Shown here: one piece after another, positions 44,758-53,369 of the stretch | How the letters are laid out: every line of letters begins with the position of its first letter | Numbering within the stretch: position 1 is the stretch's first letter | From: Bradyrhizobium neotropicale | GTDB lineage: Bacteria > Pseudomonadota > Alphaproteobacteria > Rhizobiales > Xanthobacteraceae | NCBI RefSeq assembly: GCF_001641695.1 | Contig: NZ_LSEF01000078.1 | Coordinates: 1-64,000, forward strand | Direction: 5' to 3' | Length of the DNA: 64,000 bases | Position numbers and translations under genes: made by a program | Notes under the pieces: generated by a model | Seen by the model: the letters and a program-made list of their open reading frames with translations, nothing else | What the model was told of the DNA's origin: nothing | Database searches by the model: none

Positions 44758-45111
44758 ATGAAGGCGCACGTTCGGGCGGCCGCGGCAGCGATTGCGTTGG
44801 CTCACACTCTCGGACGTCGTGTCGCTCGCGTGCGAGAATTCGAAACCTCCGCGTCATGCAGGATTAGCGTGTCCGTGCGAGGGCGCATTGTTAGCGGATA
44901 TGACCATGGCAGGCATTGCTACGTCACCGGCGCCTTACCGCACCTGTACCACCACGGTGAACGGTCGCATTTGATGCTCCAACCGAAAGGCTTCGGAATC
45001 TTCGGCGGCTTCGATCACGATACCTCATCCCACTTTTTGGTGAAGGTCACGGGCAATGAAGCCCACATCTTCGACGACAAGGAAGACACGTACTTCGCAT
45101 ACAGCGGCTGA
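44758..45111 (+). CDS. Module B: 117-aa protein, paralogue of the module A protein
   Basis: A 117-aa protein with the ribosome binding site GTAGGAGG. It aligns over its whole length with the protein at 36826-37179: HVRAAAAAIALAHTLGRRV, CRISVSVRG, the shared HCYVTGALP, YHHGERSHLML and ends EDTYFAYSG. Most positions are identical or conservative. It is followed, as in module A, by a YqeB-like gene. Its promoter is unclear: a block shared with the module A leader is present but the -24 half is lost. It could be read from the radical SAM/methyltransferase transcript, 270 bp upstream. Confidence 0.75.
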   Translation: MKAHVRAAAAAIALAHTLGRRVARVREFETSASCRISVSVRGRIVSGYDHGRHCYVTGALPHLYHHGERSHLMLQPKGFGIFGGFDHDTSSHFLVKVTGNEAHIFDDKEDTYFAYSG

Positions 45112-45303
45112 TCACGAATCACGGCGGGGGCTCTACACTGTTTCTCTTGGTCGCGTTCAGGTGCCTCGATCCGGTGGCCTCATCGGCTTGACAGAAGCCG
45201 GACCTCTTTTGTTGCATGCACGACAATGTCGAACGGCGGTTCGGCGCAGCTGGATCGTCCGCTGCGGGACGAACCATCCTTGTTTGGACAGTCGAACGCA
45301 TTC

Positions 45304-46212
45304 ATGATTGGCGCGTGCCTTGCTAGGGATCCAACCGTAATGCGAGGCTCGCCCATGAAAGACGCCGCCAAGACCCAGGATTCATGCGCGCCAAGACGTC
45401 TGGCACTGGTACTTGGCACGAATGAAATCGCATCCGCAATCGCAACAAAGCTCACCGAGGCGACCTTTGCGGTCGTAATGAGCCACGCCCCATTTCCGCC
45501 GGTGATCCGCCGCCGCATGTCGTTTCACGACGCGCTGTTCGGCGAGCTAAGCCAGGTTGAAGGCGTCGTCGGTAAACGGGCCGACACCCTCTTGGAAATC
45601 GTGCGAATTCACACCGATCCGAACAGCGTCGCAGTGACGGAAATGCACCTCTCCGACATCATCGTCTTACGTCCACTATCCGTGATCGTCGATGCGCGCA
45701 TGCAAAAGCATCGGGCACCTCCCGACCTCTCCGGCTTTGCGCGGGTTACGGTCGGCATCGGGCCCGGCTTCGAGGTGGGCGGCAACTGCCACACCGCCAT
45801 CGAAACCCATCCGGCCCAGACCGGTGCGATTCTCTCCCGAGGAGCCACGAAGGCGGCGGACGGCCGATCCCGGGAGCTCGGCGAGGCAGGCCGCGAGCGC
45901 TTCGTATACTCGCACCGCCACGGCATCTGGCGAACAGTGGTCGATATCGGCACGCCCGTATCCAAAAACATGCAGCTCGGCCGTCTCAGCGGCACACCGG
46001 TGCTGGCCCCCATCGGAGGAGTTCTCCGTGGTATTGCGCGAGACGGCGCCCGCGTCCCGGAGGGCGTCAAACTTCTGGAGATAGATCCGCGCAAACGCCA
46101 GTCCTGCTGGACCGGCATGGATGAGCGAGGTCGAGCTATCGCATGCAACGCCGTCGCGGCGATCGAGAACTTCATCTTGCCCCGATCACGCGATAGACGG
46201 ATTTACCGATAG
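45304..46212 (+). CDS. Module B: YqeB/EF2563-like protein, paralogue
   Basis: 302 aa from the ATG at 45304; an ATG at 45355 is the alternative. Same family blocks as the copy at 37393: VLGTNEIASAIATKLTEA, SVIVDARMQKHRAPPDL, GIGPGFEVGGNC, ETHPAQTGA, LAPIGGVLRGIARDG, VKLLEIDPRKR and a closing WTGMDERGRAIACN. The two copies are nearly collinear without gaps in the core. In characterised members the family is linked to maturation of molybdenum hydroxylases; here the partner enzyme is missing. Confidence 0.75.
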   Translation: MIGACLARDPTVMRGSPMKDAAKTQDSCAPRRLALVLGTNEIASAIATKLTEATFAVVMSHAPFPPVIRRRMSFHDALFGELSQVEGVVGKRADTLLEIVRIHTDPNSVAVTEMHLSDIIVLRPLSVIVDARMQKHRAPPDLSGFARVTVGIGPGFEVGGNCHTAIETHPAQTGAILSRGATKAADGRSRELGEAGRERFVYSHRHGIWRTVVDIGTPVSKNMQLGRLSGTPVLAPIGGVLRGIARDGARVPEGVKLLEIDPRKRQSCWTGMDERGRAIACNAVAAIENFILPRSRDRRIYR

Positions 46213-46310
46213 TTATCTTGTCGTTAGCGGACAGTCGTTTGATTGCTTGCACGACACTTCCACCTTCCATTCCCGCTTCCGCGCGATGGAATCCGTCCCT
46301 ACTGGCGAGA

Positions 46311-46790
46311 TCAATATTTCGCGGCCGCGTCACCCCAGCGGTGGTTCACACGGACCAAACCGATGTCGACGTCCTGACCGATTCGGGCGGTCCCTGCACG
46401 AGCACCCGCCGGAACACCTCCGATTCCGGCTGAAAACAAGAAGTCCACGTTCCGACGGCCCATGAACAAGTGGTCATACTCAATGCCGACGGAGCAATTA
46501 GAGGCGAAGCCAAATTCAAGGCCCGCCCTACCGTACCGCCCCAACGAGTTTCGCTGCCGTTGTCGATTGACAGCCCGGTCGCAAAGTCGAAGATCCGGAA
46601 TTTGTCGCGGACGACCGCAGCGCCACCTTTCACATGGAGCAGCACGTTATTCCAGGCATAGCCGACCTGGCCCGTGAGCAGGCCGAATGCATCAATCTTG
46701 GATTCATCCTGGACGCCTGCGAAGGCGAGGTTGCCGTTGGAGCCCTTGAAATCGGCCCCCAGTTCCCTCGGCGCCACGGCCACCGGACGA
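46311..46790 (-). pseudogene. Outer-membrane beta-barrel (Omp25/RopB-like porin family) remnant
   Basis: Minus-strand pieces in two frames: RELGADFKGSNGNLAFAGVQ, IDAFGLLTGQVGYAWNNVLL, VKGGAAVVRDKFRIFDFATG, then after a shift near 46530 AGLEFGFASNCSVGIEYDHL and a C terminus DVDIGLVRVNHRWGDAAAKY. These are typical of the small rhizobial porin family. The signal peptide and first barrel strands are missing. It is a 5'-truncated, frameshifted gene fragment. Confidence 0.75.
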
Positions 46791-46797
46791 TTCCCAT

Positions 46798-47115
46798 ATG
46801 TATTTTGATTATGACATCCTGCATTTTCAAAACTACGCTCGATCCGGACCGGGCAGCAGCACAAACGCCGATGGACAGGACTACGGGCAAGTTGTCGGCG
46901 AGGACTTCATCCATCGTCGGCAACAGGCTCCAGATGGCTTGATCGGAGCGTTGGCCCGCGACGGGCTCTTGCCTAACAGATACCGCGAAGAAACAAGCGT
47001 TTTGATCGCAGGGCAGCGCTACACGGTGCGATGGACAGCAGAGGTGACGCACTGGACCAGAAACAATCCAACCGGCGAAGTCATTTGGCTCATACCTCGC
47101 CGCATGGGGGGGTGA
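46798..47115 (+). CDS. Hypothetical protein, doubtful
   Basis: A 105-codon frame beginning MYFDYDILHFQNYARS and ending VIWLIPRRMGG, hydrophilic in the middle. No recognised family. It lies beside three pseudogenes and could itself be a fragment. Confidence 0.25.
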   Translation: MYFDYDILHFQNYARSGPGSSTNADGQDYGQVVGEDFIHRRQQAPDGLIGALARDGLLPNRYREETSVLIAGQRYTVRWTAEVTHWTRNNPTGEVIWLIPRRMGG

Positions 47116-47394
47116 GCAGCACCCTCATTGCCGAGCCGCCCGCGCTGCAGAGCCGTTTCATACACTTAAGTCTAGAGACTGCAGGTTTCGGTTGGTTTGC
47201 CGGGCCTGAAGCAGTCCGGCGACACCATGTCCTCAGGACCGGATCGCGCGACACGAACTCGCTGCCTTTAATCGATGCGAGTCCCGCAAGCCCACTTTCT
47301 CACAGGAGCTGGCTGGCTTGCTCATGCGAACACCAGCCGGTTCGAATGGTTACAGTGGCTGGTTCTCTCCAAATCTACCCGCAGACGTAAACCG

Positions 47395-47857
47395 CAGACC
47401 CGGGAGCCGATTAGCCGGATCGAGCTCGTTGATAAAGTGGTGTGCTCCATCGACTTCGAGCACCACGCGTCGGCTATTCGGCAGCAAGAGGAGGAAGTCC
47501 ATACGCTGCCTGCGGAGGCCCGTGCGGTGTCGCAGTAATTTAACGGTAGCCGGGTCATATGAAGACAAACCTGCGGAATCACGCCGGCGAAGCCTCGCCA
47601 AGCTTGGTGCGATACAGTCTGAGGTACTCATCGAACAGCGCACGTTCGGCATCCGAAGCCAACGAAATCCGCAATCGTCGCCCCAGCTCTCGTGCGGGAT
47701 CGTCGAGGGGCTCGCCTCGACTAACGCTACGGCACCAATCCACGAGCTCGCTCCAAAGAAGACCGTCGCGCCTGATCATCTGATGGACGAGGTGCGGGGA
47801 GTCTTCAGCGTAAGGGATGCACAAAAGATCGACGGTCTGACATCTCGGGCACCCCAA
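47395..47857 (-). pseudogene. PD-(D/E)XK-like nuclease remnant
   Basis: One minus-strand frame gives AEDSPHLVHQMIRRDGLLW, then RRLRISLASDAERALFDEYL and LYRTKLGEASPA. A second gives YDPATVKLLRHRTGLRRQRM, then DFLLLLPNSRRVVLEVDGAHHF. The latter has the strand-turn-strand D...EVDG of DUF559-like PD-(D/E)XK nucleases. At least one frameshift and loss of the end make it non-functional. It probably came from a defence or mobile gene. Confidence 0.6.
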
Positions 47858-47974
47858 GTTCTCCTAGACCGCATACGAGAGGCTTCGCGAGACGGCAGCG
47901 CGGGCGGTGTCCGGCTGCCCGCGAGTGCCGCATCCGCCGCGGTCGAGAGCGCTGCCGGGCCCACCGAGGGCGTT

Positions 47975-48560
47975 TTTAGGTAGACGGATCTGATCGTCGA
48001 TGGCGTCGCGCACCGCAATTTCCTGTCGAAAACCATCAGGAACGCACGGGAACGGGGTGATCATCCATTCGACATTCCTGAACGAACACGCCGCCGACTT
48101 CTTGTCCGACTTCTTTTACGCCGCCGGAAATGGAGCGCGGATCGACATATTCTGGGAGCTCGACGAAGATCGGAAGAAGCAGGCGACGTCACGCGCGCAC
48201 GCCGAAAAGCTCAAAGCGGCAATCGGCGACAAAGCAGATCGGACTCGATCGTCGTCCATATGTTCAGCACCGAATCGCATTCCAAGATCATGGTGAGCGA
48301 CGACGGACGGGGCGGATGGTTCGCGGCCATTGGCTCCTGCAACTGGCTCGGGTCCCCGTTCGAAAGCTTCGAAGTTTCGGTAAAGGTCAGAGATCCGGCA
48401 TTCTGCGGCACTTCGGTGACGTGGTTAGTGCCCGGGTCCGCGCGATCATCGACATCATCCATGCCGCTTGTGCGCTGGCGGTCGGGCCACCTCAGGATCG
48501 CGGCGACGCCATCGTCGCGTTCCCCTCTGCTGCCAAAGGGGAGGGAAGCGACTTAATTCT
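47975..48560 (+). pseudogene. Phospholipase D-like (HKD) protein remnant
   Basis: Plus-strand pieces in successive frames: HRNFLSKTIRNARE, then IIHSTFLNEHAADFLSDFF with ARIDIFWELDEDRKKQA, then after a shift near 48245 VVHMFSTESHSKIMVSDDG. The HSKIMVSD stretch is an H-x-K-x4-D motif, and IGSCNWLGSPFES is the usual continuation. PLD-like nucleases occur in restriction and defence loci. Two or three frameshifts are present. Confidence 0.7.
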
Positions 48561-48576
48561 CAATCGGGGCGACCAA

Positions 48577-49884
48577 CTAGCTCGCTCTCCGTTCGGACTC
48601 GGCCGAGGATTCAAGTAGGGGCAATTCGAGGCTCGGTATCTCCGGCATGGCCTTGCCGGCGATCGCCTGCAGGTCGCCGACCATGCCGACCGTCGATTCC
48701 ACGACGGCCAGGATCTGCGTCTCCCGCTTGGCCCACTGACGGCCCATGAACTTGCGCTCCTTGTCGAGGTCCTCACGCATGTCGTTGAACTTCTCGACCA
48801 CCGCTTCGACGCGCTGGCGGAACTTTGTGCCGGTCAGGTAGTGATAAACCTGCTCCATCTTGGTCTGCTGACCCTGCTGAACGAGGCGCGAGCTGCTCAC
48901 ATCGATCAGACCCTGGCGGAGCGCCACGGCGACCGGCAATGCGCAACGCGGATGAGCCACCCATACCCCATCGACCAAGTCAAATTGCTCGATATGCTTC
49001 GGCAGCGCATGGGAGATGATCAGAGCGATATCGGCGCCGGAACGACGCTGGTCATCACGCAATTTAGCGAGCCACCCGTCACTCCATGCCTTGGTGCGCT
49101 TGGTTTCCCAAAGGATGATGCCGGCAGATTGGCCAATAGCACCATTCACCTGTTGAATAACGTCCGCCCCGAGCTCACCTTTTCCAACCGGCTCTATCGA
49201 ATCGGTCGGAAAACGTCCGCGCAGAAGCTCTTCGAGCTCGAGCTCGAGTACTTCCCCTTGGGATTGCTGTGATCCCTGCTCGGCCTTGCGCTTGAGCTCC
49301 TCGATCGTTCGAGACATCGACTCGATGGTCTGGTCCTTCTCGGCAACGCGTAAGCGCGCAGCCTCGTCGGCTTCCTGCCTGGCCTTGATCTGGATTTCGC
49401 TGATTGAGGCCTGCACGCGCTTCTCTATTGTCAGGTCGAGTTCGCGCTTTTCCTCTTCGAGTGCGCGCTGCTGTCGCATCAGTTCGGCTTGCTGCTTTTG
49501 AGCCTCGGCAAGCTTTGCGTTGTTGGTAAGCAGGTTGGCTCGCAGCTCCGCGGCTTCCGCTTCCTTCGCCTGCAGCTCGGCTGCGGCCGCCTCTCGCGCC
49601 TTCTTGCTTTCGGCCGCGACCAGCTGGGTACGTTCGGCGGTCAATCGCTTCGCAACGTGGTCCTCGATTTGCTCGCGGTCCTTCGCGACCTGCTCGCGTT
49701 CCAGCCGCAGTGCCTCGGTCTTACGCTCCATCTCTGCATCTTTGCTGGCCAGCTGCTGTTGAAAGCGCTGACGGGTTTCAGCAAGGAGGGGAGCGGCCAA
49801 CGACTCCGTCAGCCGGATCTCGTGATTGCAGTTGGGGCAATGCAGGGTCGCCTCGTGCGAAGCGCCGGTTGCTTTGAAACTCAT
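48577..49884 (-). CDS. DUF2130 protein (coiled-coil, nuclease-like C-terminal domain)
   Basis: 435 aa from the ATG at 49884; the open frame extends to 50007. An N-terminal zinc-finger-like LHCPNCNHEIRL is followed by a long Glu/Lys/Ala-rich coiled coil (about residues 30-220). The C-terminal DUF2130 domain contains GADVIQQV, GIILWETKRTKAWSDGWLAK, DIALIISHALP, VWVAHPRCALPVAVALR and EQVYHYLTGTKF. The core resembles a PD-(D/E)XK fold. Function is not established; it is often found in accessory regions. The frame is intact, unlike its neighbours. Confidence 0.85.
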   Translation of the reverse strand: MSFKATGASHEATLHCPNCNHEIRLTESLAAPLLAETRQRFQQQLASKDAEMERKTEALRLEREQVAKDREQIEDHVAKRLTAERTQLVAAESKKAREAAAAELQAKEAEAAELRANLLTNNAKLAEAQKQQAELMRQQRALEEEKRELDLTIEKRVQASISEIQIKARQEADEAARLRVAEKDQTIESMSRTIEELKRKAEQGSQQSQGEVLELELEELLRGRFPTDSIEPVGKGELGADVIQQVNGAIGQSAGIILWETKRTKAWSDGWLAKLRDDQRRSGADIALIISHALPKHIEQFDLVDGVWVAHPRCALPVAVALRQGLIDVSSSRLVQQGQQTKMEQVYHYLTGTKFRQRVEAVVEKFNDMREDLDKERKFMGRQWAKRETQILAVVESTVGMVGDLQAIAGKAMPEIPSLELPLLESSAESERRAS

Positions 49885-50199
49885 GAACTCCCCATCATCG
49901 TTGCAACCGGATTCAACATGATCTGTGCGCGATTGCGATGTCGCTCGGCTTAATGTCCACATACGCGTCGTCGATTTCGACTTGGCCGGCGGGTTTTCCA
50001 CCGACACGTCGATCTACCCGAACGCTTGCGCGAGCAGCCTCGCAGGAGGGTAGCCTAGAATAGAACAAAATAGGAACAAGATGTCAATTTTGGATCCCGA
50101 GGTGAGTTTGTGTTATGATGATTTTACTTAGTCTCGCTGCGGAAAGTGGATATATTTTAAACCTCGAGTCTGGTTTGAAAAACTTCTAATTTACTTAGT
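49885..50199. other. Intergenic region upstream of abiEi
   Basis: About 315 bp between divergent DUF2130 and abiEi genes. The part at 50040-50200 is clearly AT-rich and probably holds the abiEi promoter and operator. No inverted repeat stood out clearly enough to call. Confidence 0.5.
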
Positions 50200-50997
50200 A
50201 TGGCTGAGCAAAACGACAGAAAGCTAAACAAGCTCGAAAGGACCCTCCCGCAGGGACTTCTGGTCGATGCTGCCTGGATGGAACGGCATGGATATTCCAC
50301 CAGCCTGCGCAGCCAATACGTATCGGCTGGCTGGCTCGTTCAGCCGGCGCGGGGGACCTTCAAGCGCCCGCTCGGCGAACTCTCCTGGCTGAGTGTGGTC
50401 GTTTCGCTCCAGCGACTGCTCGGCTCCGATTTCGTCGTCGGCGGACGTACCGCTATCGAAGCGCAAGGCCTCGGCCACTACCTGAGCCAGACGGGTCCTT
50501 CGACCGTACATCTATACGGAACGCGGCCTGCTCCCGGCTGGCTCGGCAAACTCCCGCTCAAACAGAAATTCCGCGTTCACCGCACGCAAAGTCTATTCAA
50601 AACGCACGGGAGCCCGCCCGGATTAAAGTCGGGAACGACGCGGGAAATACCGGGACCATTCGACTGGCCTCTCACGGTATCGACGCCCGAGCGTGCGTTC
50701 CTCGAACTGCTCGACGAATTGCCCCGCCACGAAAGCTTCCATCAGGTCGATGCACTGGCGGAAGGCTTGAGGAGCCTGAGTCCCCGGCGGCTGCAAACGC
50801 TTCTGACCGACTGCAAAAGCGTCAAGGTCAAACGACTGTTCTTCTGGTTCTCGGAGCGACATCAGCACGCCTGGCTCAGACAGATCGACAAGTCGAAAGT
50901 CAATCTCGGCACGGGAAAGCGCATGCTCGTCAAGGGCGGCAAACTCGACACCAAATACCTCATAACCATCCCAGACGACCTCAATGCCCCTGTCTGA
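50200..50997 (+). CDS. abiEi: AbiEi-type antitoxin (type IV toxin-antitoxin)
   Basis: 265 aa. An N-terminal winged-helix region (KLERTLPQGLLVDAAWMERH followed by YVSAGWLVQPARGTFKRP) is typical of AbiEi antitoxins that repress their own operon; a C-terminal domain follows with VSTPERAFLELLDELP. The frame overlaps abiEii by 14 nt, as expected for a coupled antitoxin-toxin pair. Confidence 0.85.
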   Translation: MAEQNDRKLNKLERTLPQGLLVDAAWMERHGYSTSLRSQYVSAGWLVQPARGTFKRPLGELSWLSVVVSLQRLLGSDFVVGGRTAIEAQGLGHYLSQTGPSTVHLYGTRPAPGWLGKLPLKQKFRVHRTQSLFKTHGSPPGLKSGTTREIPGPFDWPLTVSTPERAFLELLDELPRHESFHQVDALAEGLRSLSPRRLQTLLTDCKSVKVKRLFFWFSERHQHAWLRQIDKSKVNLGTGKRMLVKGGKLDTKYLITIPDDLNAPV

Positions 50998-51907
50998 GAA
51001 ATATCGGCATCAAGTGGCCTTGTTGATCGAGACGGTCCCGTTCGTCGTGGCGGAGCCCGATTTTGCGCTTAAGGGCGGCACCGCCATCAATCTCTTCCAC
51101 CGCGACATGCCGCGCCTGTCGGTCGATATCGACCTGACATATCTGCCGGTGGCTCCGCGCCCCGAATCTCTTGCCGCAATCGATGCGGCGATGAAGCGCA
51201 TAGCGGCGGCCATCAGGAAAGGATTGCCGGGCGCGCGGGTGACGGAAGTCGTCAACGCCCGTGAAAAGATCGTCACCAAGCTGACCGTCCAGAAAGGTGA
51301 TGCGCAGATCAAGATCGAGGTCACGCCGGTGATCAGGGGCAGCGTCTTCGAGCCAGAGGTGCGCGACGTGTCGCCGAGCGTCGAAGAAACGTTCGGCTTC
51401 GCACAGATGAAAGTCGTTTCGTTCGCCGATCTATACGCCGGCAAGCTCGTCGCGGCGCTCGACCGGCAGCATCCGCGCGACCTCTTCGATGTCCGCGATC
51501 TGCTCGCCAACGAAGGCATCACGGACAATCTCCGCAAGGCGTTCATCGTCTACCTCATCATCCATGACAGACCGATTTCCGAGGTTGTGGTGGTTCCTCG
51601 CCGCAAGGACATCCAGCACGAATTCACGCACGGCTTCGAGGGCATGACCGCCGATGAAGTAACCCTGGACGAGTTGCTCGAAGCCCGGGAGACGCTGATC
51701 GCCGAACTTGCGGGAAAAATGCCGCAAGCTCACAAGGATTTCCTCATAGGGTTCAAGCGCGGCGAGCCGGATTGGAGCCTGCTGGACGTCCCTGGCGCGG
51801 CGGAGCTGCCGGCGGTGCGCTGGAAACAGATCAATCTGGACAAGCTTCCTGCTGAGCACCGGGCGAAGCTCGTCGCGCAGCTCGAGCAAGTCTTGCGCAA
51901 TGCCTGA
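50984..51907 (+). CDS. abiEii: AbiEii-type nucleotidyltransferase toxin
   Basis: 307 aa, DUF1814/AbiEii nucleotidyltransferase fold. The GS-like motif FALKGGTAINLF and the metal-binding LSVDIDLTYLP (D-x-D) are both intact, followed by FADLYAGKLVAALDRQHPRD with LFDVRDLL. Members of the family modify tRNA or other targets and are neutralised by AbiEi without direct protein binding. Both genes look functional, so the pair may stabilise the island. Confidence 0.88.
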   Translation: MPLSEKYRHQVALLIETVPFVVAEPDFALKGGTAINLFHRDMPRLSVDIDLTYLPVAPRPESLAAIDAAMKRIAAAIRKGLPGARVTEVVNAREKIVTKLTVQKGDAQIKIEVTPVIRGSVFEPEVRDVSPSVEETFGFAQMKVVSFADLYAGKLVAALDRQHPRDLFDVRDLLANEGITDNLRKAFIVYLIIHDRPISEVVVVPRRKDIQHEFTHGFEGMTADEVTLDELLEARETLIAELAGKMPQAHKDFLIGFKRGEPDWSLLDVPGAAELPAVRWKQINLDKLPAEHRAKLVAQLEQVLRNA

Positions 51908-52136
51908 GGTCGGAGAAGGGGATCTCCGTCGAGCACGCGCGTGGCAACTTGTTCAGACGACACCTCCGGGGGGCGCCGTCACCCAGCGAGCCCGGAGCTT
52001 GCGGGCTTCAGCGCAGTTGCCTATCGCGAGCCTGACCTCGACTGTCTCGTTACCTGCATAAAATATCTGAATCGTTGGTCCTGCTTGATTCATTTATTTA
52101 ATTGGACGGTCGATTCGGTAGTTGCGATTCTGATGC

Positions 52137-52418
52137 ATGTTCGAACTCACCGTGCAATATCTCGTGCTCGAGCGTCGCGATCCGGCCCGTAACATGGCGC
52201 GGTTCTACGTGCTTACGATCGAGCCGACGCTCTTTGGCGATACCGCATTGGTGCGTGAATGGGGCCGTCTCGGTGGGCGCGGTCGACGGCAGCTCGATCT
52301 GTTCGATGGTCTCGTGCAGGCCGTCGAGGCTCTTGAGTCTTGGCTCAGACGAAAAACCCGTTGTGGTTACGTCCAGCGGCATTCGCCATGCTTGGAGCGA
52401 ACGTGCGACCCCGCATGA
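52137..52418 (+). CDS. WGR-domain protein
   Basis: A 93-aa protein composed mostly of a WGR domain: LVLERRDPARNMARFYVLTI, ALVREWGRLGGRGRRQLD and a C-terminal helix AVEALESWLRRKTRCGY. WGR domains bind nucleic acids and occur in PARPs and in stand-alone bacterial proteins. It lies 230 bp downstream of abiEii and is not obviously in its operon. Confidence 0.8.
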   Translation: MFELTVQYLVLERRDPARNMARFYVLTIEPTLFGDTALVREWGRLGGRGRRQLDLFDGLVQAVEALESWLRRKTRCGYVQRHSPCLERTCDPA

Positions 52419-52799
52419 TATGGCTGGGATGGATGAAGTGCCGAAGAAAGTATACTAAGGTAATCCGAAGTCATCTTCAGTCATATTCCAAGAATTGCAA
52501 AAATATTCCATAATCTATCGTAGCGGGCCTACAGGCCTGAGAACAGATCGCTCACACGGCAACTGAGACCTTGAATTTCCAAGAGCTAACTGCTCCGGCT
52601 AGCGGGTCGAGTGACCAATCAGGTGTCTTGCTGGTCCAGCACGAGACTGTCTGCGGGCTACGAAAGCCTTGTATGAAGGGCGGCACTGCAAACCACCTAA
52701 TTCATCGCTCACCGGCCACCGGAGTTGCCGCCGTGAGACTTTCATCAGAGTATCGGATGCGACCAGGAGATTGAGATCAGGACCGCAGGAAGCGTCACT
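52419..52799. other. Gene-poor stretch before the nodPQ nod box
   Basis: About 380 bp with no supported gene. A 67-codon frame at 52571-52774 includes KGGTANHLIHRSPAT. This weakly recalls the KGGTAINLFHR block of AbiEii, so it may be a scrap of a second AbiEii-type gene. Confidence 0.4.
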
Positions 52800-52846
52800 A
52801 TCCGCGATCTGAATGCACTACATCCAAAAAATCGATTTCACCAACT
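52800..52846 (+). promoter_or_regulatory. nod box upstream of nodPQ
   Basis: The sequence starts ATCCGC, has AATG after six bases, and after six more runs ATCCAAAAAATCGATTTC then ACCAAC. Aligned to the nod box at 21832-21878 the 3' half is nearly identical and the 5' half keeps ATCC and -ATG. It points rightward at nodP, about 520 bp downstream. A NodD-dependent promoter is likely. Confidence 0.8.
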
Positions 52847-52890
52847 CACCTACTGCCGGGTAGGAAAAGTGCCAGCCATTGAGCGACAGG

Positions 52891-52915
52891 GTAGTTTTCC
52901 CGTCGGGAAAACTAC
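52891..52915. repeat. Perfect 11-bp inverted repeat (hairpin) in the nodPQ leader
   Basis: GTAGTTTTCCC at 52891-52901, loop GTC, and the exact complement GGGAAAACTAC at 52905-52915. It lies 45 bp downstream of the nod box. No T-run follows, so it is not a standard terminator; it could be an operator or an RNA hairpin. Confidence 0.8.
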
Positions 52916-53369
52916 GAGGAGTATCTCATCATAAACACGGCAACCCGGTCGTAGGCGCGGCCTTCGGCAGCTCTGACCAGCTCTACACCGGCGGCGAGGG
53001 CAACCGCAAGCTCGAAAGCGTGTGGAGGATCATGCCCTACCCTTCAGCAGGACGGCCAGATCGCGCTGCGCCGGCGCGCACCCGCAACGGCTTTGCGACA
53101 CGATAAACCAGCGTATGTTGAGGCGGCAACCAAGGAATGAATTGACCGTCAGTCAGTTTCCCATCTTACAGCTCGTAGGTTCGCCCACCAGAATTCTATG
53201 CTCTTGGCGAAGGCGATGCGCCGACGTCTATCCCCCGCTTGGACCGACCGAGGATGAGATACCGCAGCGAGCCACGCTGAATTACTGATCCCATAGTCAA
53301 GCCCTCAGATGTGGCATGAATCCGCAACGGCAAGCTCATCGCGTGGGGCACATCTCGAGGATGTTCAAG
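52916..53369. other. Long nodPQ leader, no recognised gene
   Basis: About 450 bp between the hairpin and nodP. Frames such as 52879-53106 are short and unrecognised. The region reads like a gene fragment but could not be assigned. Confidence 0.4.

Noticed and set aside
44440..44805. 121-codon minus-strand frame between the methyltransferase and module B
   Set aside because: It overlaps the ends of two convincing plus-strand genes and the weakly conserved leader block; no ribosome binding site or family.
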